Notes: generated by a model not told the origin, from the letters alone. Shown: positions 9,373 to 18,063, counted from the stretch's first letter. The stretch: DNA of 64,000 nucleotides from Streptomyces sp. CC208A (GCF_030010625.1 NZ_JASCXN010000024.1:62001-126000); one strand, 5' to 3'. Translations and numbers: made by a program.

Positions 9373-9382
9373 CCGATATCGG
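9373..9382. promoter_or_regulatory. Palindrome CCGATATCGG upstream of padR
   Basis: A perfect 10-bp palindrome 28 bp before the PadR start. The identical sequence lies at 11662-11671 upstream of the permease gene. Sharing of one site by an autoregulated repressor and its neighbour is the usual PadR pattern, so it is a candidate operator. That assignment is inference. Confidence 0.5.
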
Positions 9383-9409
9383 TTCCGTCACCATCGGAGG
9401 TGGGCCACA

Positions 9410-9718
9410 GTGCGCGAGTTCCAGCGGGGTGCGGTGCGGCTGCACATCCTGCATCACGCGGCCGTGGAGGAGATCCACGGCGCGTGGATGACCGAGGAGC
9501 TGGCCCGCCACGGCTACCGGATCAGCCCGGGCACCCTGTACCCGACGCTGCACCGGCTGGAGGCCGACGGGCTGCTGGCTTCCGAGCAGAGGGTCGTCGA
9601 CGGCCGGACCCGGCGCGTCTACACCGCGACCGAGGCCGGGAAGCAGGCCCTGGCGGAAGACCGCCGGGCCTTGAAGGAACTGGCCCGCGAGGTTCTCGGC
9701 GACGACGCTTCGGCCTGA
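9410..9718 (+). CDS. PadR-family transcriptional regulator
   Basis: A 102-residue winged-helix regulator of the short PadR type. The DNA-binding part includes HGAWMTEELARHGYRISPGT, the family block LYPTLHRLEADGLL, and a wing RVVDGRTRRVYTATEAG. The C-terminus is one short helix, which in this family mediates dimerisation. GTG 9410 follows GGAGGT at suitable distance. The gene ends exactly where the convergent doxX-like gene ends (TGA next to TCA). With matching palindromes before itself and the permease, it probably represses both. Confidence 0.88.
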   Translation: MREFQRGAVRLHILHHAAVEEIHGAWMTEELARHGYRISPGTLYPTLHRLEADGLLASEQRVVDGRTRRVYTATEAGKQALAEDRRALKELAREVLGDDASA

Positions 9719-10282
9719 TCAGCCGCGTGCGGTCGCCCGCTCCGGAAGGACGGAGCGGGTACGGGTTCGGGTTCGGGTTCGGGTCAGGCGGGCGTCGAGG
9801 GACCAGGCGCCGGCCCCGACGACGAACAGGAAGAGGCTGCCGCAGAGCTGCGCGAAGTCGGTCCGTGATTCGTGGGCGAAGTGCCACCAGCCGGACTTCC
9901 CCTCGAACAGCGCGGCGTCGCCCCACAGGATCGGCAGCTTGGTGATCAGCAACGCGCCGAGCATGTTCACGATCATCGGCACGGTGGCGAGCCGGGTCAG
10001 GAAGCCTGCGAGGACCAACAGCCCGCAGGCGATCTCGAAGAAGCCGTCCATCGGGGCGAGGACTCCGGAGGCGGGAATGCCGGCCTTGTCGAACCGCCCG
10101 CTGCTGAGCTGGCCGGGACGCAGGAACTTCAGCACGCCCTCCGACAGGAAGACCGCGCCCACGTACAGGCGGATGAGGACGACCGCACGCGGGGCACTCG
10201 TGCCGGCCAGTCGCTCCTGCCACTCCTGGAGCCGGGTCACGGCACGGCACCTCGCTTCGGCCGGGTTTCGGGTCACGGACAT
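9719..10282 (-). CDS. DoxX-family integral membrane protein
   Basis: A 187-residue membrane protein with four predicted spans, beginning with the family opening LIRLYVGAVFLSEGVLKF near residue 37 and including GFFEIACGLLVLAGFLTRLA. Members of DoxX are subunits of quinone-linked oxidases or uncharacterised membrane proteins; the reaction here is unknown. The last residues are a repeated Thr-Arg tract encoded by a GGGTTC microsatellite at about 9762-9785, which probably expanded at the 3' end. The gene meets padR tail to tail with no spacer. Confidence 0.82.
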   Translation of the reverse strand: MSVTRNPAEARCRAVTRLQEWQERLAGTSAPRAVVLIRLYVGAVFLSEGVLKFLRPGQLSSGRFDKAGIPASGVLAPMDGFFEIACGLLVLAGFLTRLATVPMIVNMLGALLITKLPILWGDAALFEGKSGWWHFAHESRTDFAQLCGSLFLFVVGAGAWSLDARLTRTRTRTRTRSVLPERATARG

Positions 10283-10353
10283 CGTCCGGCGACGCCGGGG
10301 CCGGGAGCAACCTTCACCGCGGCCGTTCCCCCGGGAGGAGGAACGGCTGGGCG

Positions 10354-11621
10354 TCAGCCCCGCGCGGCGACAGCTCGGCGCAGCCCGTAGACGGCGGCGC
10401 CCAGAGCGATCACCGCCGCTCTGGAGACGACCGAGGACACGGGCAGGGCGAAGGCCAGGACGAGGCAGCCGGCCAGACCGGCGGCGGGGATCAGGCGGTG
10501 GGGCCGACCCTCGTCCGGGGTGAGGGTCCAGGCCGAGGCGTTGGCGATGGCGTAGTAGACGAGGACGCCGAAGGAGGAGAACCCGATCGCCCCTCGCAGG
10601 TCCGCGGTCGCGGCGGCCACGGCCACCACGGCGCCGACGACCAGCTCGGCGCGGTGGGGCACCTTGAAGCGGGGGTGCACGGCGGCCAGCGCGTGCGGCA
10701 GGTGCCTGTCACGAGCCATGGCCAGGGTGGTGCGGGAGACGCCGAGGATCAGGGCGAGCAGGGAGCCCAGCGTGGCGACGGCGGCACCGACACGGACGAC
10801 GGGGACGAGCCAGTCGGCACCCGAGGCCCGCGCGGCCTCCGACAGCGGCGCCGCGGCCTCGGCCAGCCCCTTCGGCCCCAGCACCATCAGGACGGAGACG
10901 GCGACGACGGCGTAGACGACGAGAGTGATGCCCAGCGCGAGCGGGATCGCCTTCGGGACTGTGCGGGCGGGGTCGCGGACCTCCTCGCCGAGGGTGGCGA
11001 TGCGAGCGTACCCGGCGAAGGCGAAAAACAGCAGGCCCGCCGCTTGAAGCACCCCGCCGAGGGGCGCGTCCGCACCGACGTCCAGCCGCACGGCATCGGC
11101 CTCGCCGAAGGTGAGGGCGGCGGCCACGACGGCGGCGAGCACCGCCAGAACGACGGCGACGATCACGCGGGTGAGAAGTGCGGACTTCTGCACGCCGGCG
11201 TAGTTCACAGCTGTCAGCGCCACCACCGCCGCCACGGCGACCGCATGCGCCTGGCCGGGCCACACGTACGAGCCCACCGTCAGGGCCATCGCCGCGCAGG
11301 AGGCGGTCTCGCCGACCACGAACCCCCAGCCCGCGAGGTAACCCCAGAAGTCGCCGAGCCGTTCGCGGCCGTAGACGTAGGTGCCACCGGAGGCCGGGTA
11401 GCGGGCGGCCAGACGGGCTGAGGAGGTCGCGTTGCAGTACGCGACGGCGGCGGCCAGGGCCAGACCGAGCAGCAGCCCCGAGCCGGCCGAGCGGGCCGCC
11501 GGGCCGAGCGCGGCGAAGATCCCCGCGCCGATCATCGATCCGAGGCCGATCAGCACGCGTCGTGCACGCCGAGTCTGCGCTGCAACTCGTCCGGGACACC
11601 GCCGGACGGCGGCTTGCTCAT
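10354..11621 (-). CDS. APC-family amino-acid permease, frameshifted near its 5' end
   Basis: Secondary transporter for amino acids or amines with about twelve membrane spans. The conserved first-helix block IGLGSMIGAGIFAALGPAA is intact. The natural start appears to be ATG 11621, which has GAGGAG 8 bp upstream and encodes MSKPPSGGV...RRLGVHDA. That frame reaches a stop at 11550, and the permease continues in another frame from GTG 11556. Restoring one base near 11557-11562 would join them into the usual RRLG..DAVLIGLG sequence. Either the gene is damaged, the base was missed in sequencing, or translation now begins at 11556 and loses about 22 cytoplasmic residues. A candidate PadR site lies upstream at 11662. 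Confidence 0.8.
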
Positions 11622-11661
11622 GGGCGCACTCCTCGCTGGCAGGGGACGGGGGTTACGGGTC

Positions 11662-11671
11662 CCGATATCGG
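11662..11671. promoter_or_regulatory. Palindrome CCGATATCGG upstream of the permease gene
   Basis: Identical to the palindrome before padR at 9373 and placed about 40 bp upstream of the presumed permease start at 11621. This pairing supports a PadR operator assignment. No other exact copy was noticed; a one-base variant at 15497 lies inside a coding region. Confidence 0.5.
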
Positions 11672-11759
11672 CAGACGATACATCCTGCGGAATGGCCGCG
11701 GTCCGGCATATCCATGGCGGCAGTCGCCCTGGCGAGTTCCCTCGGGGAGCGCCGAACCC

Positions 11760-11821
11760 GTTCCGTTTCAGAACGGCGAGCTTCTTCGGTTTCAGAACAC
11801 CGCCGTGTTCCGAAAATGAAC
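11760..11821. promoter_or_regulatory. Second triplet of 15-bp palindromes
   Basis: Three related sites start at 11760 (GTTCCGTTTCAGAAC), 11784 (CTTCGGTTTCAGAAC) and 11807 (GTTCCGAAAATGAAC). Start-to-start spacing is 24 then 23 bp, identical to the array at 2908. Shared form: GTTC, five to seven variable bases with a T or A tract, GAAC. The array lies between the permease and the transposase-like gene. Confidence 0.65.
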
Positions 11822-11909
11822 GCCAGGGACAGCCCGGCTCGTGATCTCCGTCGCCCACTTCAGGGAGCAGTCGGCGACGCCACCGTGCCGTGTCGGGCGC
11901 TCGTGCGCA

Positions 11910-12542
11910 TCAGACCCCGGTAGACCCCGCCTTCTCTCGCGGGGTGGCTCTCGTCACCAGGAGGGCCGCCGCGAGGGAGCTTCCGCTCAGGGCGAGGAAC
12001 AGTCCGCCGTAACCACCGAGGACACCGGCGAGAGCGGCTCCGGCCCAGGGCGCGAGGGCAGCGGCGATGGTGGCCGGCTCCGGGCGCCGCAGGTACACCG
12101 ACTTCGCCCGGCGCCCGGACTCGCCGACCTTCCACGCGGCCCGCTCGGCCGGGGTGAGCTCGCGGTTGAAGGCGACCTGCATCGTGCGCAGCGCGACGGG
12201 GGCGGCGCCCGCCCAGCCCTCGCGTAGGAAGTCGGGGACCGGGGCGCCGGCGGTAGTCCCGTCGCCGTCGACCACGGCCTGGCGGGCGCGGTGCACGGCG
12301 GCGACGTTCCCCCGGTACAGGGCGTACGCCTCCCGGTCCGTCTCGCTCAGCACGTACGGCTCAGGCCCGCGGTGTTCGGGGACGTGGGTGGGCGCGGCCA
12401 GCCACCGCCACACCGTGCGCTCGCTGACACCGAGGCCCTCGGCGGCCAGGCGCACGTGCGCGGCCGACAGCTGCTCGGCGTCCCGCAGCTGGATCAGCCG
12501 GGCCACCGCCGCAGCACGCTTCGACCCCTCCGCCCCCTCCAT
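11910..12542 (-). CDS. Transposase-type DNA-binding domain with a hydrophobic tail
   Basis: A 210-residue protein. Residues 1-50 are a helix-turn-helix with GLGVSERTVWRWLA. Residues 85-150, including RTMQVAFNRELTPAERAAW and VYLRRP, resemble the N-terminal DNA-binding half of Mu-type integrase-fold transposases of actinobacteria. In that family a catalytic DDE domain should follow. Here about 45 residues of two hydrophobic stretches follow instead (ALAPWAGAALAGVLGGYGG and LALSGSSLAAALLVT) and the protein ends. It is either a truncated transposase or a domesticated membrane-tethered DNA-binding protein. It is divergent from the serine recombinase. Confidence 0.6.
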   Translation of the reverse strand: MEGAEGSKRAAAVARLIQLRDAEQLSAAHVRLAAEGLGVSERTVWRWLAAPTHVPEHRGPEPYVLSETDREAYALYRGNVAAVHRARQAVVDGDGTTAGAPVPDFLREGWAGAAPVALRTMQVAFNRELTPAERAAWKVGESGRRAKSVYLRRPEPATIAAALAPWAGAALAGVLGGYGGLFLALSGSSLAAALLVTRATPREKAGSTGV

Positions 12543-12865
12543 GATCGGAAGTCTCCGACAGCGTCCCGAAACGTGTTCGGGACACCTCGCCCGTTCATCC
12601 GTACGAGTGAACGAGGGGTGATCGGCGGGCAGTCACCCCGGGCCCGACCACGCTGATCATGACGGCGCGCGATCAGGCCGGAACTCCGTACGGCGCTCGC
12701 TCGCCCGTGCGTCCCGGAAACGACCGATTCCGGGACGGTCGCCCGCCGGGGCGGCCGGGTCGCGGGAAGCGTCCCGAAAGGCGTCCCGAAACCTGCGGTC
12801 GCGGCGGAGAAGTGAGACGGGGATTCGGGACGGCCGCGTCGAGCGGCCGGGCGGGAGGGGAACAC
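12543..12865. repeat. Intergenic region with seven GTCCCGAA-type half-sites
   Basis: No gene is seen. GTCCCGAA, or its complement TTCGGGAC, occurs at 12563, 12576, 12771, 12783 and 12824, with one-base-longer variants GTCCCGGAA at 12711 and TTCCGGGAC at 12728. The first two form an 8-bp inverted repeat around ACGTG. Another inverted repeat, GTTCA...TGAAC, lies at 12592-12611. Placed between a transposase-like gene and a serine recombinase, the cluster may be a resolution site or the operators of either protein. Confidence 0.55.
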
Positions 12866-13714
12866 GTGGACGGCGACCTGGACGAGATCGCCCGCGCCGA
12901 GCTGATCGAGCGCGAGCCGTGCCCGCGGTGCGGGGCGCCGCCTGGGTCGGTGTGCCGGGCGAACTCCGGCGTCGTCGCCGTCGACTACCACACCGGCCGG
13001 TACGCCAAGATCCCCGCGTTGAAGTCCGGGCCCGCGATCCGCATCCCCGCCGCGCGCGGGCCCGGCCGCACCTGGCAGCCCGGCCCCGAACCCGACCTCG
13101 ACCCCGCACTCCTCGCGCGGGCCGGCGACCGCATCGGCTACGCCCGCGTCTCCAGCAAGGGCCAGGACCTCGCCGGACAGGTCCGCCTCCTGAAGAAGGC
13201 CGGCTGCGTACGGATCTACGTTGAGAAGATCGGCACCCGGGAGAAGATCCGCCCCGAGTACAACGCCGCCCTCGCCGACCTGCGCCCGGCCGACACCCTC
13301 ACCGTCACCATGCTCGACCGCCTCGGCCGCAACATGATCGAGCTCATCACTTCCGCACAGGACCTCGCCGAACGCGACCACCGCCTGGAGATCCTCAGCG
13401 GCCCGCTCGCCGGGATGTACGACCCGCAGGGCGCTGGCAAGGTCCTCTTCGTCGTGTTCGCCGCCATGGCGGAGGTCGAGCGGGAGTTCATCCACGAGCG
13501 GACCCTCATCGGCCTGGACACCGCCGCGGCGAACGGCAACCACGGAGGCCGCCCGCCGGCCGTCGACGGCGACATGCTCGCCGTCGCCCTGCGCCGCCGC
13601 GACGCCCACGAGCCCGTCACCTCAATCGCCCGGCACCTCGGCGTCGGCCGCTCCACCCTGTACCGGACGCTCGCCGCGTACGACGAAGCCGTCTCCACCG
13701 GCCGGGACGCTTGA
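12866..13714 (+). CDS. Serine recombinase (resolvase/invertase) with N-terminal CxxC motif
   Basis: A 282-residue site-specific recombinase. The start GTG 12866 has GGGAGGGG 5 bp upstream; longer frames lack a site. Residues 13-30 hold CPRCGAPPGSVCR, a possible zinc ribbon often fused to actinobacterial plasmid proteins. The resolvase domain begins with RIGYARVSSKGQDL, whose first Ser is the nucleophile, and continues with MLDRLGRN and EREFIHERT. The C-terminus is a helix-turn-helix (ITRHLGVGRSTLYR-like). Neighbouring GTCCCGAA repeats could be its target. It likely resolves or inverts a mobile element. Confidence 0.88.
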   Translation: MDGDLDEIARAELIEREPCPRCGAPPGSVCRANSGVVAVDYHTGRYAKIPALKSGPAIRIPAARGPGRTWQPGPEPDLDPALLARAGDRIGYARVSSKGQDLAGQVRLLKKAGCVRIYVEKIGTREKIRPEYNAALADLRPADTLTVTMLDRLGRNMIELITSAQDLAERDHRLEILSGPLAGMYDPQGAGKVLFVVFAAMAEVEREFIHERTLIGLDTAAANGNHGGRPPAVDGDMLAVALRRRDAHEPVTSIARHLGVGRSTLYRTLAAYDEAVSTGRDA

Positions 13715-13740
13715 CCTTCGAGCCAGGTAGAAGGTCTACC
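13711..13740 (+). promoter_or_regulatory. MerR-type promoter/operator
   Basis: TTGACC at 13711 serves as a -35 box and lies within the inverted repeat GACCTT...AAGGTC (13713-13736), which ends against a -10-like region near 13735-13740. A dyad filling a long spacer is the hallmark of promoters controlled by MerR proteins. It overlaps the recombinase stop codon and precedes the merR-like start by about 10 bp, so leaderless or near-leaderless transcription is likely. Confidence 0.6.
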
Positions 13741-13748
13741 GTCGGAGT

Positions 13749-14525
13749 GTGAGCACGATGCGGATCTCCCAGCTCGCCGAACGCTGCGGCGTCCCGGCCA
13801 CCACCCTGCGCTTCTACGAGAGCGCCGGGCTGCTGTCCGCCGACCGCACCCCGGCCGGCTACCGGATGTACGGCGAGGACGCGGTCGAGCGCCTCGCGTT
13901 CATCGGCGCGGCCAAGCACCTCGGGCTGCCCCTGGAGGAGATCGTCGAACTCCTCGCGGTGTGGCAGGCCGGAGCCTGCAAGGACGTCAAGGCGGACCTG
14001 CGGCCGCGGATCGCCGCCCGCCTCGCCGAGGCCGAGGTCCGCGCCGCCGAGCTGGCCGCGTTCACCGCCTCGCTGCACACAGCCCTGGCCCACCTCGACG
14101 CGCTGCCCGACCGGGCCGAGCCCTGCGACCCCGGATGCGGCTTCCTCGCCCCCTCTTCGCCCGCCGGGGCCCGGCCGGTGGACGTCGTCCTCTCGCCCAG
14201 CCGCCAGGCCGCCGAGCAGGACGCGGAACGATGGCGCACCGCCCCGGTGGCCTGCTCGCTGACCGGCGACAGCCTGCACGAACGCACCGCCCAGTGGCAC
14301 GAGGCGATCGACGGCGCCGTACGAACCGCCATCCCCGACGGCCTTCGGCTCACCCTGCCCGCCGCGCGAACCGCCGCGGTGGCCTCACTCGCCGCTGACG
14401 AACAGCAGTGCTGCCCCTTCTTCGACTTCCGCCTCCACCTCGACGGCCAGGAGCTGCACCTCGAAGTCCGCGCCCCCGCCGGCGGCACGGGCCTGCTCAC
14501 CGACCTCTTCGGCCCGGCCGCCTGA
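13749..14525 (+). CDS. MerR-family regulator with C-terminal cysteine domain
   Basis: A 258-residue regulator. Residues 1-70 are the MerR winged helix ([24 protein letters not shown], continuing through [11 protein letters not shown]). A coiled-coil dimer helix spans about 75-120 and contains GACKDVK. The C-terminal half carries PCDPGCGF and later [12 protein letters not shown], giving several cysteines that could bind metal or a thiol-reactive ligand. Members with this tail accompany metal-resistance genes. GTG 13749 lies just after the dyad promoter, indicating autoregulation. The next gene is a YnfA-type membrane protein. Confidence 0.85.
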   Translation: MSTMRISQLAERCGVPATTLRFYESAGLLSADRTPAGYRMYGEDAVERLAFIGAAKHLGLPLEEIVELLAVWQAGACKDVKADLRPRIAARLAEAEVRAAELAAFTASLHTALAHLDALPDRAEPCDPGCGFLAPSSPAGARPVDVVLSPSRQAAEQDAERWRTAPVACSLTGDSLHERTAQWHEAIDGAVRTAIPDGLRLTLPAARTAAVASLAADEQQCCPFFDFRLHLDGQELHLEVRAPAGGTGLLTDLFGPAA

Positions 14526-14580
14526 CCGGCCCACCACCAACTTCCCCACGCTCATCCGCTGCCAGAAAGACCCCGCTGCC

Positions 14581-14916
14581 GTGCTCGTCGCCCGTTCCAT
14601 CGCCCTGTTCATCGTCGCCGCCCTGTTCGAGATCGGAGGGGCCTGGCTGGTCTGGCAGGGCGTACGCGAAAACAAGGGCTGGATCTGGATCGGCGCCGGC
14701 GTCATCGCGCTCGGGCTGTACGGCTTCGTCGCCACGCTCCAGTCGGACGGCAACTTCGGGCGCATCCTCGCCGCGTACGGCGGCATCTTCGTTGCCGGGT
14801 CGATCGCCTGGGGCATGGTCGCCGACGGCTACCGCCCCGACCGCTACGACATCACCGGCGCCGTCATCTGTCTCATCGGAATGGGCGTCCTCATGTACGC
14901 GCCCCGCGGCCACTGA
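14581..14916 (+). CDS. YnfA/UPF0060-family small membrane protein
   Basis: A 111-residue protein with four transmembrane helices. It matches the UPF0060 (YnfA) pattern: [18 protein letters not shown] near the start, then [21 protein letters not shown], and a final span before MYAPRGH. The fold is that of small multidrug resistance transporters, but the substrate of this family is unsettled. GTG 14581 is used. It lies 55 bp after the MerR gene and may be its target, although such genes are also common beside arsenic clusters. Confidence 0.87.
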   Translation: MLVARSIALFIVAALFEIGGAWLVWQGVRENKGWIWIGAGVIALGLYGFVATLQSDGNFGRILAAYGGIFVAGSIAWGMVADGYRPDRYDITGAVICLIGMGVLMYAPRGH

Positions 14917-14958
14917 CAGATCTCTGCGTCTCACTGACATCTACTCTGCGCCCGACAC

Positions 14959-15156
14959 CACGAGGGCGGCGAGGCGTGCGTGTGCGACATCTCCGACGTC
15001 GGCGTCTCCCAGCCGACCGTCTCCCACCACCTGAAGAAGCTGAAGGAGGCCGGGCTGCTCTCCTCCGAGCGGCGCGGCACCTGGGTCTACTACCGCGTCG
15101 AGCCCGCAGTCCTCGCCGCCATGGGCCGCCTGCTCACCCAGGCCGCGGCGATCTGA
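14959..15156 (+). pseudogene. N-terminally truncated ArsR repressor relic
   Basis: The frame from 14959 encodes GEACVCDISDVGVSQPTVSH, then HLKKLKEAGLL and ERRGTWVYYR, the recognition helix and wing of an ArsR-type repressor including the arsenite-binding CVC motif. The first 35-45 residues of the winged helix and any proper start codon are missing; upstream sequence is unrelated. It is therefore a remnant. It resembles the intact ArsR at 21458 and marks an old edge of the arsenic island. Confidence 0.8.
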
Positions 15157-15169
15157 CGACCGGCGGCGA

Positions 15170-15514
15170 TCAGCCCCCGAAGGTCATGACGGCGTCGGCT
15201 CCGGCGTCGTGAAGTGTCCGGCGGACGCCGGGGCTCGCGCCGCGCACACGAATCCCGGCGGGCGGCGAGAGCTCGGTGGCCGCGCGCCTGAGGGCATAGG
15301 CACAGGCGAGGTCCATGCTCTGGAGATCATGGAGGTCCAGCAGCCAGGCGCGGACCTCCCGTAGGGCCGGGTCGCCGAGCCGCTCCTCCAAGGCGAGGTT
15401 CATACGGGCGTCCAGGCCGCCGGAGAACGCGAGGGACGCCTGCCGGCCGTCATCCACGGTGATCGTCAGCGAAGGCGCCTCCCGGCCGGGGCCGGAACCG
15501 ATATCAGGCGTCAC
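15170..15514 (-). CDS. STAS-domain protein (anti-sigma-factor-antagonist-like)
   Basis: A 114-residue protein built of one STAS domain, the fold of SpoIIAA-type anti-anti-sigma factors. The core WLLDLHDLQSMDLACAYALR corresponds to the usual V-D-x-S/T-x-hydrophobic phosphorylation loop, with Ser in LQSMD as the candidate phosphosite. GTG 15514 has GGAGGAGG 5 bp upstream. The gene is divergent from the PstS-like lipoprotein. Partner kinase or sigma factor genes are not adjacent. Confidence 0.7.
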   Translation of the reverse strand: MTPDIGSGPGREAPSLTITVDDGRQASLAFSGGLDARMNLALEERLGDPALREVRAWLLDLHDLQSMDLACAYALRRAATELSPPAGIRVRGASPGVRRTLHDAGADAVMTFGG

Positions 15515-15716
15515 GGGGACCTCCTCCACCAGGCGGGTGCACCATGACCATCCTCCCAGAAAGCCACCGGAGCTGGCTTGATCACCCGGAGGTCGCCGTG
15601 GTGACGCCATCTGTTCGTCTGGGTTCCATCCACCCCTCAGTCATATCGGTGAGCATCTATTTATCGGAGCGGTGGAGTGCACCGTGGCCGTTCATCCGCG
15701 TGTCCGAAGGGGAGTC

Positions 15717-16859
15717 ATGGGCCAGCGTCTACGTACGGAACGGGCGTACCGAGGGACGTATCGATGGAGGGGACGGGCCGCCGCCCTGGTCGTGGGCACG
15801 CTGTTCCTCACGGCCTGCGGCTCGGAAGGCACGCGCGACGAGTCGGCACCGTCTCCCACAGGGACGGTGCCGGACGTCGAGTGCGTCGACGCCGGCCAGG
15901 TGCGCGGCTCGGGGTCGACGGCTCAGCAGAACGCGATGAAGCGCTGGATGGAGCAGTACCAGCAAGCCTGTCCGGGAGTACAGCTCGTCTACGACCCGCT
16001 CGGGTCCGGCGCCGGGGTCGCGCAGTTCCAGCGCGGGGCCACCGCCTTCGGCGGTACGGACGAGGCGTTGTCGGACGAGGACCGGGTGCTGACCGAGGAC
16101 GTCTGTCCTGGCGGACAGGCGCTCGATCTTCCCATGCTCGGCGGGCCCGTCGCGGTCGGGTACAACGTGCCCGGGCTGACGGGGCTGGTCCTGGACGCGC
16201 CCACGCTCGCCCGCATCTTCGACACGCGCATCACCCGTTGGAACGATCCGGCGATCCAGCGCCTCAACCCGAAGGCGAAGCTGCCCGACCTCGCCATCTC
16301 CCCGGTGCACCGCGCCGACGACTCCGGAACCACCCAGAACCTGAACGCCTACCTGAAGGCAGCAGCCAAGGACTCCTGGCCGTATCCCGCGGACAAGAAG
16401 TGGCATGGCCGGGGCGGCCATTCCGCGCCCGGCTCGGACGCGGTCTCCACCACGGTGACGCGGACGGACGGGGCGATCGGCTACTTCGAGCTGTCCTTCG
16501 CCGCCGAGCGAAAGATCGACACGGTGCTCGTCGACACGGGTGCCTCCCGCCCGGTGGCGCCCAGTACGGAAAGCGCCTCGGCGGGCATCGCGGAGGCGAA
16601 GGTGGTCGGCGAGGGCAGGGACCTGACGCTGCGGCTCGACTACAAGACCTCCGCCGAAGGCGCCTACCCGATCGTCCTCGTCACGTACGAGATCGTCTGC
16701 GACACCGGCAACGAGCCGGAGAGCCTTCCGGCACTCAGGTCCTTCCTCACCTTCACGGCGAGCGAGGAGGGGCAGGCGCAGTTGCACTCGATCCACTACG
16801 CGCCTCTGCCCGCCGAGGTGGCCGCCCAGGTCCGCGAGGTCGTCGCCACGCTCTCCTGA
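15717..16859 (+). CDS. PstS-like phosphate-binding lipoprotein
   Basis: A 380-residue secreted lipoprotein of the PstS/PBP-like class. A twin-basic signal sequence ends in the lipobox LTAC at about residues 33-36. The ligand-binding core begins at VRGSGSTAQQNAMKRWMEQY and includes YDPLGSGAGVAQF, GTDEALSD and the ADDSGTTQNLNAYL segment, all typical phosphate-contact regions of PstS. It is a lone binding protein: the permease genes lie 9 kb away with their own pstS. It might feed that transporter or act as a sensor or scavenger. Alternative oxyanions such as arsenate cannot be excluded. Confidence 0.85.
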   Translation: MGQRLRTERAYRGTYRWRGRAAALVVGTLFLTACGSEGTRDESAPSPTGTVPDVECVDAGQVRGSGSTAQQNAMKRWMEQYQQACPGVQLVYDPLGSGAGVAQFQRGATAFGGTDEALSDEDRVLTEDVCPGGQALDLPMLGGPVAVGYNVPGLTGLVLDAPTLARIFDTRITRWNDPAIQRLNPKAKLPDLAISPVHRADDSGTTQNLNAYLKAAAKDSWPYPADKKWHGRGGHSAPGSDAVSTTVTRTDGAIGYFELSFAAERKIDTVLVDTGASRPVAPSTESASAGIAEAKVVGEGRDLTLRLDYKTSAEGAYPIVLVTYEIVCDTGNEPESLPALRSFLTFTASEEGQAQLHSIHYAPLPAEVAAQVREVVATLS

Positions 16860-17001
16860 CCGTGAGGAGTTCCACCGGCCTGCGGGTCTGAGCCGACCGT
16901 GACGAAGGGGCCGGCCTCGCAGCGCACCGACGAGCAGCCCCCGGCCTGCCGCTGCGGCGCGGCGACGGCAAAGGCCGGGTAGCGGTGCCGTCCACAAGGC
17001 G

Positions 17002-18063
17002 TCAGCCCAGGTCGAGGAGTTCGGCGATCGCGCGGGCGGCCTCACGGGCCGGGCGGCCGACGCCGATGAGGGTGGCGGAGGCGGGGCCGGTCCAGTCGCC
17101 GTAGCCGAGGAGGTGGAGTCGGGGTTCCCGGAGGGCCTGGGTGCCCGCGGTGGGGATGTGGCCGCGCGGGCCTCGCAGGCCGAGCGGGGCGAGGTGGGAG
17201 AGCGCGGGGCGGAAGCCGGTGCACCAGATGATCGCGTCGGCGCCGGCGTGTGTGCCGTCGGCCCACTCGACGCCGGTCGCGGTCAGGCGGGTGAACATCG
17301 GCTGGGCCTTGAGCAGCCCCGCGTCGCGGGCTTCGCGGACGGGCGGGACGGCGACGATGTCGCCGAGGGAGGCGACGCCGCCGGTGTCGGTGCGGCCCTC
17401 GTCGAGGGCACGACGGCGGGCGGTCGCCGCGTCGAAAAGGGCGCGGCCGTCGATGTCGTCGGGGAGGAAGCGGGCCGGACGCTGGGTGACCCAGGTCAGC
17501 TCGGTGTCGTACGCGAGGTCGGCGGCGATCTGGGCGCCGGAGTTCCCGCCGCCGACCACGATCACCTTCTGGCCCGCGAAGTCGCCGGGGCGGCGGTACT
17601 CCACCGTGTGGAGCTGGGTGCCCCGGAACTCCGCACGGCCGGGAACCGCGGGCAGGAAGGGGCGCCACCAGGTGCCGGTGGCACTGATCACCGTACGGGC
17701 TCGCCAGGCGCCGGCGGCGCTCTCCACCCGCAGGTACTCGCCGTCGCGGTGGACCGCTTCGACGCGGACGGGCCGGACGACCGGGAGGTCGTAGCGCTGT
17801 TCGTAGTCGGTCAGGTAGCCGACGACGTGGGCGGCGTCGGGGTACGTCTCCCCCGGCTGCGGCGGCATGATCCGGCCCGGCAGCGAGGAGAAGGCGGCGG
17901 GGGAAAAGAGGTGCAGGGAGTCCCAGGTGTGCTGCCAGGCGCCCCCCGGCGTGGACTGGGCGTCGAGGATGACGAAGTCCAGGCCGAGGCGGCGCAGGTG
18001 GTAGCCCGCCGCGAGTCCGGCCTGGCCGCCGCCGATGACGACCACGTCCAGCTGCCTGTCCAT
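17002..18063 (-). CDS. arsO: FAD/NAD(P)H monooxygenase, ArsO type
   Basis: A 353-residue flavoprotein. The FAD-binding Rossmann motif [16 protein letters not shown] is at the N-terminus and a second NAD(P)H motif, [14 protein letters not shown], lies near residue 165. GATGTWW-like ATGTWWRPF and a final [10 protein letters not shown] complete the flavin-containing monooxygenase pattern. ATG 18063 is chosen over longer starts because the family begins there. In Streptomyces arsRBOCT clusters this gene is called arsO and contributes to arsenic resistance; its exact substrate is uncertain. It follows acr3 by about 80 bp on the same strand. Confidence 0.85.
   Translation of the reverse strand: MDRQLDVVVIGGGQAGLAAGYHLRRLGLDFVILDAQSTPGGAWQHTWDSLHLFSPAAFSSLPGRIMPPQPGETYPDAAHVVGYLTDYEQRYDLPVVRPVRVEAVHRDGEYLRVESAAGAWRARTVISATGTWWRPFLPAVPGRAEFRGTQLHTVEYRRPGDFAGQKVIVVGGGNSGAQIAADLAYDTELTWVTQRPARFLPDDIDGRALFDAATARRRALDEGRTDTGGVASLGDIVAVPPVREARDAGLLKAQPMFTRLTATGVEWADGTHAGADAIIWCTGFRPALSHLAPLGLRGPRGHIPTAGTQALREPRLHLLGYGDWTGPASATLIGVGRPAREAARAIAELLDLG

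Noticed and set aside
9762-9785. Telomere-like GGGTTC repeats
   Set aside because: It is a short microsatellite inside the end of the DoxX coding frame, encoding Thr-Arg repeats. Streptomyces telomeres are palindromic and not of this type.
15497-15506. A third PadR-like site, CCGATATCAG
   Set aside because: One base differs, and it falls within the first codons of the STAS gene, so chance is more likely.
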